Shown here piece after piece: positions 34,338 through 41,084 of a stretch of DNA of 41,084 bases. The translations under genes were made by a program, and so were the position numbers. Position 1 is the stretch's first letter, and each line of letters starts with the position of its first letter. The notes under the pieces were generated by a model, which was not told the origin of the DNA, did no database searches, and saw only the letters and a program-made list of their open reading frames with translations. The DNA lies in assembly GCA_019155205.2 (NCBI GenBank), contig JAHNZQ020000010.1:1360860-1401943 (forward strand), in the 5' to 3' direction. The stretch comes from Gracilaria vermiculophylla. Its lineage: Eukaryota > Rhodophyta > Florideophyceae > Gracilariales > Gracilariaceae.

Positions 34338-34810
34338 GAGCAAGAAGGGGGAGAGCGGACAGGACAGCAGGCGGGGAGCTGGGTGCCTGCAACAGAAGGC
34401 GCGGTTGCATTGCGCGGGGCTGCGACTGTGCGGTGCACGGTGCTGGCTGCGGGAGCGAAGTGGTTGGAGAACGGAGGGAGCGAAAGCGTTGGCCTCTGGC
34501 GCGATGGCTCGTCCTGTGCTCCCTGCGTCGATTCGTGGCCACGGACAGGTGCAGCGCGGCCTCGTCACGCGCCGTCGCCGCCCTCACGTGCGAACCGCCG
34601 CCGGCGCGCCCCTCATCACGCTGCTGCCAGCATCATTCTGTAAGCATGGTCACGCGGCCCCAACGCGACGGCGGTGATTTGGTTGGCGCCGCCTCTGCGT
34701 TTGATCCCACCGCCGGCGGCCTTGGTAGCGCGACGCATACTCGGTGTACCCTACGAGGAACTTCTGCTTGATCTGGCTCTGCATTTCCGAGCCGCCCAAG
34801 CCACGACGCC
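34338..34810. promoter_or_regulatory. GC-rich bidirectional promoter (CRAL-TRIO / nucleolin-like)
   Basis: A 473-bp GC-rich spacer between divergent starts. Long open frames cross it on both strands because of base composition. The last 60 bp before the nucleolin-like ATG are pyrimidine-rich in part. No TATA box is evident. Confidence 0.5.
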
Positions 34811-36562
34811 ATGAGTCGTACCAAGAAGACCTCCAAGAAAAGCAAGAGTAAGGATGCTGCTGCCGCCGATCCTTCCAAGGCGAAGCACGCGCCCACGGCA
34901 GACGTGAAAGCTCTGAAGCGCGCTAAACGTAAAACCGAATCCCCGTCCGCTGTCGTTACGAACGCGAGCGCTTCCCATCTCTCCTCGCGTACTAAGCATT
35001 CTTCTAGGAAAGAGAAGAAGAGCAAGAAGGGCAAAGACAAGAAGAGGCCACCTACCCCGCCCCCGGAGTCTGATGACGAGTCTAGTCAGGATGAGAGCGA
35101 AACGTCCAGAGACAGTGATGAGGAAGAAAAGCCTAAAGCCAAAACAGGCCTCACGAGCAAAAAGGATCAACGTAAGTCTAAGAAAGGCAAGGTCGAGGTT
35201 GAGAAAGACTCTAGTGACGACGACTCTAGTAGTGAAGAGGAGAGCGATGCTCCGCCTCCCAAGGCTGTTGCATCTAAAAAGAAAAAGCCTCAGGCTCGTG
35301 GAAAGTCCATGAAAGATGAAAGTTCCAGCGAGGAAGACAGCTCTGCATTGGAAGATGAGAGTGATGCCCCCGCTAAAAACCATTCTAAGAAGCAACACAA
35401 AGTTGAAATTAACGGTCACACCTCTGCAGTGAATGGCAAAGGCACCAGGGAAGGTGAAAGTGATGACTCGGGGAGCTCGGATGAGGAGCCATCGGCCAAA
35501 CCGAACGGAAGTACCAAATCTGCGAGGGTCAGTAGTGACTCAGATTCTGGTGAAAGCTCCGATGAAGAAGAAACTGTTCCAAGCAAATCTACAACGAAAA
35601 GAGAGAAAGATGCTGAAGGCAGCGACAGCTCCGACTCTTCCGATCACGACGATACTGGGAAACCTGAGCTTAAGCCCAAATCTACCCAGAAATTGAAGGC
35701 GAAGGCAAACGAGAAGGCGATCGCAGTTGAATCTTCCGATCAAGACAAAAGTTCTAGTGAATCCGGAGATGAATCTGGTGGGAGCAGCTCAGAAGATAAT
35801 GATGATAAAGTGCCTATGGAAGTTGAGAAGCGTGACAATTCTGAAAAAGAGCCCGATGTCGACCACGGACTGGGAAAGAGGAAGCACGAGTCTTTCGAAC
35901 AGGAAGCCCCGGCAAATAAGAGACATCAGCCCTCCGTTCCGTCAGAGGATGATCTTCGTATTTTTGTTGGAGGTGTTCCATTTTCTTGCACGGAAGACGA
36001 GCTAGGAAGTTTCCTCTCGGAATGTGGTGAAATCACCGATTTATACCTTCCACGTGACAGAGAGACTGATCGCATTAGAGGTTATGCATTCGTGAGCTTC
36101 AGGGATACTGATGGTGCACAAGCGGCATTGAAGCTGGATGGAAGCCTTTTCAATGGTAGGCACCTGAGGATAAATCCCGCGGGGTCTAAACCTGGTGCTG
36201 GGCGAAATGACCGTGGCGGCCGCGGCGGAGGTCGCGGTCGTGGCGGACGAGGAGCTCGTGGCGGTCGTGGTGGTCGTGGTGGGTACGTCGGAGGATTTGG
36301 CGGTGGCGGTGGGCGCGATTGGGGCAGTCGTGGTGGTCGAGGCAGAGGATTTGGCGATGGTGGTGGGCGCGATTGGGGCGGTCGTGGTGGTCAAGGCGGA
36401 GGTTACCGCGGTGGTCGAGGTAGGGATTTCGGTAATCGTGGTGGTTTCGGTAATCGTGGAGGTTTTGACAGTCGCGGAGGATTTGGTGGTGGAAGCTCGT
36501 CAAACTTTGCGAATGGAGGAGTCAAAGGCAACAAGACCACCTTTGATGATGACAGCGACTGA
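34811..36562 (+). CDS. Nucleolin-like protein: acidic Ser tracts, one RRM, RGG box
   Basis: A 583-aa nucleolin/Nsr1-like protein, expected in the nucleolus in pre-rRNA processing and ribosome assembly. Residues 1 to about 370 alternate Lys-rich and acidic Ser tracts (SSDDDSSSEEESDAP, SDSDSGESSDEEE) like the nucleolin N terminus and SRP40/Nopp140. A single RRM spans about 381-458, with RNP2 IFVGGVPF and RNP1 RGYAFVSF. A Gly/Arg box (about 465-565) has many RGG units with interspersed Phe and Asp, and the protein ends TTFDDDSD. Plant nucleolin and yeast Nsr1 have two RRMs, so this one is reduced. The RGG region is encoded by short Gly/Arg codon repeats. Other glycine-rich RNA-binding proteins are an alternative, but the long acidic Ser tracts favour the nucleolin type. 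Confidence 0.85.
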   Translation: MSRTKKTSKKSKSKDAAAADPSKAKHAPTADVKALKRAKRKTESPSAVVTNASASHLSSRTKHSSRKEKKSKKGKDKKRPPTPPPESDDESSQDESETSRDSDEEEKPKAKTGLTSKKDQRKSKKGKVEVEKDSSDDDSSSEEESDAPPPKAVASKKKKPQARGKSMKDESSSEEDSSALEDESDAPAKNHSKKQHKVEINGHTSAVNGKGTREGESDDSGSSDEEPSAKPNGSTKSARVSSDSDSGESSDEEETVPSKSTTKREKDAEGSDSSDSSDHDDTGKPELKPKSTQKLKAKANEKAIAVESSDQDKSSSESGDESGGSSSEDNDDKVPMEVEKRDNSEKEPDVDHGLGKRKHESFEQEAPANKRHQPSVPSEDDLRIFVGGVPFSCTEDELGSFLSECGEITDLYLPRDRETDRIRGYAFVSFRDTDGAQAALKLDGSLFNGRHLRINPAGSKPGAGRNDRGGRGGGRGRGGRGARGGRGGRGGYVGGFGGGGGRDWGSRGGRGRGFGDGGGRDWGGRGGQGGGYRGGRGRDFGNRGGFGNRGGFDSRGGFGGGSSSNFANGGVKGNKTTFDDDSD

Positions 36563-36741
36563 GCACCAATTGGTTTTTAGACGACCTGAAAGGTTTCAAA
36601 ACAAGAGCTTACAATTCGTGCTTGCTACTGCATATGCGACGAAGATTGATGCCATTGTTGAAGGTCAAAGTTGCGGAGACCAATCAATTTGCCGCTTTCC
36701 CTAAACCCCTCATCTGTTTCATTTGCATGTCAACAACATGT

Positions 36742-37909
36742 TCAAACTACTACGGCTAAGGAATCAGCGAACCAGTGGCGAGAATCGAAGTACATTCCCA
36801 GAACTTCAAAGCCGACGGACTCCAATATCTTGTTGATGGAACTTATTGTGTACTTTCGCGATGTTTCGGTGTGGATTGGCTCGTAAGCCCCGAAATTAAA
36901 TTCGAAAGTTTTGGATTCAGTATCATTTCCAATGGAGATGTCGCATTTCATTGAAACCGTTTGTGCTTCAGTTGATATTATGTAACTCATGGCGGCACCA
37001 CTCACGGGATCGTAGATCGGGAAATGAATAAACTTAGAACAATCAAAGTCCATGCCCAGCTCGCGATTCATTCTGGTCAAGAGATTGAGGTTGAACTTTC
37101 TAGTTACACCCAACGAATCAGAATACGCCCGAAGCGTAACTCGAGGATCTTTCATGAGATCAGTGCCTAGCATAAAAAGATCTCCAGGTTTCAAAGTGCG
37201 TCGAATTGTACTTAGAAACTTAACCTCGTTCTTTTCCGAAAAGTTGCCGAGTGATGACCCGAGGAAGAGGACAAGTGTTTTCCGGTTTGACAGAGATACC
37301 ACATGTTTCACGCTCTCAACATATTCACCTATCACTCCATGGACGTTAATAGGGCTATCACTGAAGTGGTGAGCTAGCGACTTGAACATCAACTCCATGG
37401 CGCGCCGGGAGATATCGATGGGGATATACTCAAATTCAATGTTGTCATTTATGAAGGCTTGCAAGAAAACTTTTGTTTTTCGCCCGTCTCCAGCTCCAAG
37501 TTCGATGACGTTGACTGGCTGGGGCGGCCCCGCCGAGCTTTTGATGTTCTCAACAATATCTTTGGACTGAGTTTTAAGGATTTCCATTTCACAACCCGTC
37601 AAGTAATACTCTTCTAGTTCAGTTATGCTTGCATATATATCTGAATAACGATGGTATGTGATATACCCGAAGGTTAGAAGTCGGTTGCCGAGCATAGACG
37701 GCTCTACAGCGACGTATATTGAAAAGGACGCCTCAGACGGACACTTAAAGGTTCAACGTACCGCTTCCAGCATCATCGTAGAAGTACATCGAAGACAGGG
37801 TTTTTTCTGAACCGGAGAGGCCTTTGACAACATCGGAGCGAAAAGTAGTCAAGGCTTCGTCCTTATTATCATGTCGTAAAATAGTTAACTGAAAAGCTTG
37901 GTCTGTCAT
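36742..37909 (-). CDS. EgtD-like histidine N-methyltransferase, two exons
   Basis: A SAM-dependent methyltransferase of the EgtD / histidine-specific methyltransferase family. EgtD converts histidine to hercynine, the first step of ergothioneine synthesis. Exon 1 (37909-37762) encodes the N terminus, ending MYFYDDAGS, and a GTACGT donor follows. Exon 2 (37640-36742) continues DIYASITELEEYYLTGCEME, so the joined reading FYDDAGSDIYASITELEEYY restores the family N-terminal motif. SAM motif I is VIELGAGDGRKT (about 95-106), then YIPIDISRRAMEL, LVLFLGSSLGNFS, LKPGDLFMLGTDLMKDP and the C-terminal FEFNFGAYEPIHTETSRKYT. The joined protein is 348 aa, the size of a stand-alone EgtD. It has no FGE-sulfatase/EgtB domain as in fungal Egt1. 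Related enzymes methylate other amines (fungal EasF), so the substrate is probable, not proven. Confidence 0.88.
37641..37761 (-). other. Intron of EgtD-like gene
   Basis: A 121-bp intron with donor GTACGT, a CTAAC branch-site match about 33 nt before the acceptor TTATTCAG. It splits a Gly/Asp codon in phase 1 and joins DDAGS to DIYAS in frame. Without removing it the protein would start at an artificial downstream site and lose the first 50 residues. Confidence 0.88.
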
Positions 37910-38299
37910 TTTCGAAATGGGAGAACGCCCTGATCTAACACAGCAAAGGTAAAATGTGAAACAAGTAGTCTGCGAGATGTTTGGGAGAGCGAATAACTTT
38001 TGTTGACGTTGCCCCGAACGGAGTAGCGATGCACATCGACTTGGGTGTATGGCATATCAAACTTGTTTTTATAACAAAACAAGCAGCCGCAAAGGTTCAT
38101 GTTGCGCGTGCGTTGATGCCAAACATTGGCGGGATTCTCATTTGTGCCCCCACAAAGTTGCCCGGGTTTATTCTGTTCACAAAAGAGGTAAAACTTATGG
38201 TCACAGAGAATTTCGGTGCGTGAACATTTGCGTCTTCTAGATCATTTCATAAACGGGTGGACAACAATGGGTGCATTCGCAAATTCGCAATTGCCTTCA

Positions 38300-38326
38300 A
38301 AATTTGGTGCACGCAACACCAAATTT
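38300..38326. repeat. Perfect 10-bp inverted repeat, 7-nt loop
   Basis: AAATTTGGTG at 38300-38309 and CACCAAATTT at 38317-38326 pair perfectly around a 7-nt loop. It sits in the gene-poor region, and no adjacent gene explains it. It could be a structured RNA element, a protein-binding palindrome or chance. Confidence 0.6.
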
Positions 38327-39056
38327 GCTCATCGGAGCGGACCGTCGAAAAGCTGAACGCAAGAAAACACAGCATTCTCGACGGCAGTAATCATAGAATT
38401 TGCCGCCACTTCTCTTCATACACAGATACTTTGCCCCGCATGTGTAGACTGTTACACTCTTTTGTCCTCGGACCAATAGCTGCGCTCGCCAAAACGATAC
38501 AGACATTACATCCATATGCGTAGAATCAAGTCAAGGGCGTTATTATCAAGTGACATTTCTTAATGCAACGGCCATGTCAGCTGTCCTGATGGCCAGCTCG
38601 GATTTTGTTTAAATTATCCTGCATGTTTTCGCAAGCCGTCGCCACTGCCCTGCAATACTTCAACCCTGCAATGACCGATCCTCTCGAGGGTCTGTATTGT
38701 TAACTGTTTTTTGCATATCTTTTAGTTTTCCGACATTTGGCAGTTTTTTCTCAATTCATTTTCGTGTCTTGGGCCGACGTGCCGTGTTAAGACATCAAAC
38801 CTGGCTGACAGTATCATCCCATCATTCCACGACTTGATCGGATACATAGCAATCGGCGGCATTTATTGACGATCGTCCACCACAAATAAAGAAATTTTCC
38901 CAGATACAGATTAACAAAACAGGTCGTAAATAGCATTCGCACAGAATCAGAGTTCAATGGCATCCAAATTTTCAACTATACTTTGATATCTGTTGATCAA
39001 AATTCTGATTTTCTAGGTAAATATATTCTACTTTTCTGATATGTTTTCAAGTACTA

Positions 39057-39085
39057 CATGCAAACGAGATACACGTTTTTGCATG
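39057..39085. repeat. Imperfect inverted repeat around CATGCAAA
   Basis: CATGCAAACG at 39057-39066 pairs with CGTTTTTGCATG at 39074-39085 across a 7-nt loop, with two extra T in the right arm. It lies in the AT-rich stretch. Function unknown. Confidence 0.45.
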
Positions 39086-40944
39086 CAGTCATTACACCAA
39101 GCTTTGAAAATAAGCGTTTCTGATCCATATACTTACTTTCATTAACTATATAGAGTATCCGAAGTGAAGGCCATCACCGTTACATGTAGGCTAAAAAAAG
39201 TTCGCAAAACACAATAAACATTATATGGAAATCTGTTACATATACTGGAGCAAATAAAAAACTAACAAACAGTAGAGCAATGCATAGAAAAGACCGAAAA
39301 CATCACACAATCTATGTATCGGAATGAAATTACGGTTCAAAAAAAACTTAATACCAAAGTTTCATCAAAAGCTAAAATACATTGTTTTTAACGGCATAAT
39401 AAAAAAGACAAGTTTACGAAGAGCTGCACAGAGAAAAAAGCACCAAAAAACTAAGACATGGACCTTAAAAATTGAAATTAAAAGTTTAACATAAAAGCAT
39501 CATTACAAACTTAAACACTATCAAATATTCTCAATAAAGGTGCAAGATTGTGCTTACTTTAATGTTATGACGAGAAGGGACATCATGCGTTGAAGAAGGC
39601 ATTTTGTTTCGAGCTGTACAGAACAGAGCTGAATGCCAATGTTACTAAAACATCTTCCTGGTCTATCATTGAATACTGTATCACCGATTCTGCGATGAAC
39701 ACTATCAGAGAGAGAAAAAATGGATACCAGAAAGAAGTTGTCTCTGAGACGAAAGCGCCGACGTCTCTCGCAATGAGACCTTTAAATACAATAGGAAGTA
39801 TAGAAAACAGAACATAAACAGTCCTGACGTTATTAAAGTTCTGAGGTTATATACTGCGCCTCGTACTTGAAAAGGGTGTTTACTGGTTTGATCTGCCTGC
39901 CTCTTAAGTTCGAGCTACCTGTAGTCGGTACTTGTGCTTTCATACTATTATACGCGCGCAGCTCTCCACGAACTTTCTGATTATCAGCCTCAGAGAGTGC
40001 TCTAGGCTCTCGTAGCCATGTTAAGAGTACGTGTTCGTGAGAACGGTGCTCTGCTTGTGATGTACTAGACGTTGCGTGGCAAAACGTCATTCCATCTGTT
40101 AACTCGTACAAAATTGGCCACTATTGTGCTCGCCAAAATATCGGAGTCATTACTTTCCATACCGATTCCTCTTTAAATCCCCGTTATCCTGTAGATTTGC
40201 ATGAAGGGCTATGTAGTGCGCTTCCAAAATCCACAGAGAGTTTTCCTTAGTAGAGCATTAACTCTAAACTGAGGCCCATAGGGCTGTCTGTCTTGGTCAA
40301 TGGGTCTGTGTAGCTCGTATTTCCAGGGATCTAAATCATTCGACGGATATTACCTGTTTCAAACTCATACCTGATTACTGAAATGTCACCACGAATAGAC
40401 CTATCTGAAGCATTTCTACATGTGGAAAGAGTAATAAATAGGTCCTTTGAGTCCACAATGATCTAAAGGCCAACATCAACGCCTAGTAGAGATGTAAAAG
40501 ACCTAGTGAACATCTTTCCCTCGTCTATGGCTGCACCGGCTGTGGTACTGTCAGCCCTCCTGTCGAGGTAGTAAAGCACAACGTCCGTTAGGAGTTTTTA
40601 GTGCCTCCAAAGGCGCGTATTCCTAAAGGTGGTCTCCGGTATCCGCTGTCACGAGCCGGGGGAATTCTGAAAGGGATCCGCAAACACCAAGCGGAGGGGG
40701 AGGTTCACTGGGCAGACAATGCTCCTACAGGCGCTGCTATGATGCGTCCTAGGGATCGGCGGCTTAGAAACCTGCGTGAATAGACAAGAGACTCCAACCA
40801 GAAAATGTAGAAGAAGACTCAAGGGTGCTTGTCTTTACTTCCCCAGAGGTGGAGCTCAGCCGGCAGCTTAAATATCTAGCCGGGAGCCCGCCTCGGCAGG
40901 TCGCACTACTGTGCTTATTACCTACATAAAATATCTAAAATAAA

Positions 40945-41050
40945 TAATAAATTCTAACGTACCTTAAGGATACTGTAGCGCACGCGGGCAATATTATGCA
41001 CCACGTGGCCCAGCTAATAAATTACGAACCCTCCTTAGGAATATTATACC
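40945..41050 (+). repeat. Degenerate direct repeats at window end
   Basis: TAATAAATT followed by a CCTTAAGGATA-like block (40945-40972) recurs as TAATAAATT followed by CCTTAGGAATA (41015-41043), 70 bp apart. AATATTAT (40990 and 41040) and ACCTTAAGG also recur. It looks like a decayed tandem repeat that may continue past the window. Confidence 0.35.
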
Positions 41051-41084
41051 TTAAGGCCAAACCACCATAATTCCGTAGGAGCCA

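Larger units (their letters stand above)
37910..41084. other. Gene-poor terminal region
   Basis: About 3.2 kb without a supportable gene. Short frames on both strands lack ATG starts or domains; the longest are at 37981-38223, 38257-38523, 39590-39817 and 39833-40090. Base composition turns clearly AT-rich from about 38870 to 39560, with many A runs, unlike the genic part. Two hairpins and a degenerate 70-bp-spaced repeat are listed separately. It may be a long intergenic region, a decayed mobile element, or the 5' flank of a gene beyond the window. Confidence 0.5.

Noticed and set aside
34338..34568. N-terminal extension of the CRAL-TRIO protein to 443 aa
   Set aside because: It would start at a GTG; the first ATG is at 34337 and the upstream part is GC-rich promoter.
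39833..40090. 85-codon minus-strand ORF that might be a transposon gag remnant
   Set aside because: No zinc knuckle, protease or reverse-transcriptase motif is present nearby and no terminal repeats were found.
40601..40783. 60-codon frame with a faint histone H2A-like pattern (GGLRYPLSR...NAPTGAAM)
   Set aside because: There is no ATG, the histone-fold helices after this segment are absent, and the pattern is too short to support a histone or pseudogene call.
1..41084. CRISPR arrays, insertion sequences or bacterial gene clusters
   Set aside because: No spaced direct repeats, transposase motifs or operon-like runs were seen. Gene content and introns are eukaryotic nuclear.

Overview
This is a compact eukaryotic nuclear window. 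There is no bacterial operon structure, rRNA, tRNA or CRISPR array. Twenty protein-coding genes can be supported, and eighteen of them are single open frames. Two (PPCS and an EgtD-like methyltransferase) each have one short GTACGT...AG intron that I resolved by eye. The best guess for the organism is a unicellular or simple red alga (Rhodophyta). The gene set combines a Na+/K+-type IIC P-ATPase, which is absent from land plants but known in red algae, with a homologue of the Arabidopsis HEAT INTOLERANT 4 protein, in an intron-poor, gene-dense context. This assignment is inference; another intron-poor protist is possible.

Layout: 1-262 is a hexanucleotide repeat plus poly-C tract in front of the Na+/K+-ATPase gene (263-3784, +). 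After it come an FG nucleoporin (4691-6331, +), a SPOUT1-type RNA methyltransferase (-), a DHHC palmitoyltransferase (+), ThiD (-), a disordered hypothetical protein (+), an alpha/beta-hydrolase-like protein (-), a second hypothetical protein (+), eIF2A (-), PAT1 (+), a ZC3H15/Tma46-like protein (-), WDR70 (+), a HIT4-like protein (-), GINS subunit SLD5 (+), PPCS (-), DPH2 (+), a CRAL-TRIO protein (-), a nucleolin-like RRM/RGG protein (+) and an EgtD-like methyltransferase (-). From the nucleoporin onward the strand alternates at every confident gene, so every promoter region is a shared divergent one and every 3' end faces another 3' end, often 50-180 bp away. From about 37910 to 41084 no gene can be supported. 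That stretch is AT-rich in its middle and has two small hairpins and a degenerate repeat.

Most of the genes are housekeeping genes of gene expression: nuclear transport (Nup58-like), RNA methylation (SPOUT1), translation initiation (eIF2A), ribosome-associated GTPase partner (ZC3H15-like), eEF2 diphthamide modification (DPH2), mRNA decay (PAT1) and pre-rRNA handling (nucleolin-like). Others serve DNA replication (SLD5), chromatin (HIT4, WDR70), coenzyme synthesis (ThiD for thiamine, PPCS for CoA), lipid or membrane functions (DHHC, CRAL-TRIO, Na+/K+-ATPase) and histidine betaine or ergothioneine-type chemistry (EgtD-like). They do not form one pathway.

The most interesting items are the unbroken strand alternation, a ZC3H15/Tma46 homologue with no cysteine and hence no CCCH zinc fingers, a Na+/K+-ATPase that lacks the M8 aspartate of sodium site III and has a very long cysteine-bearing M7-M8 loop, a DHHC enzyme with an Asp at a zinc-ligand position, an alpha/beta hydrolase with Cys at the nucleophile position, and two E2F-like sites upstream of the replication gene SLD5.
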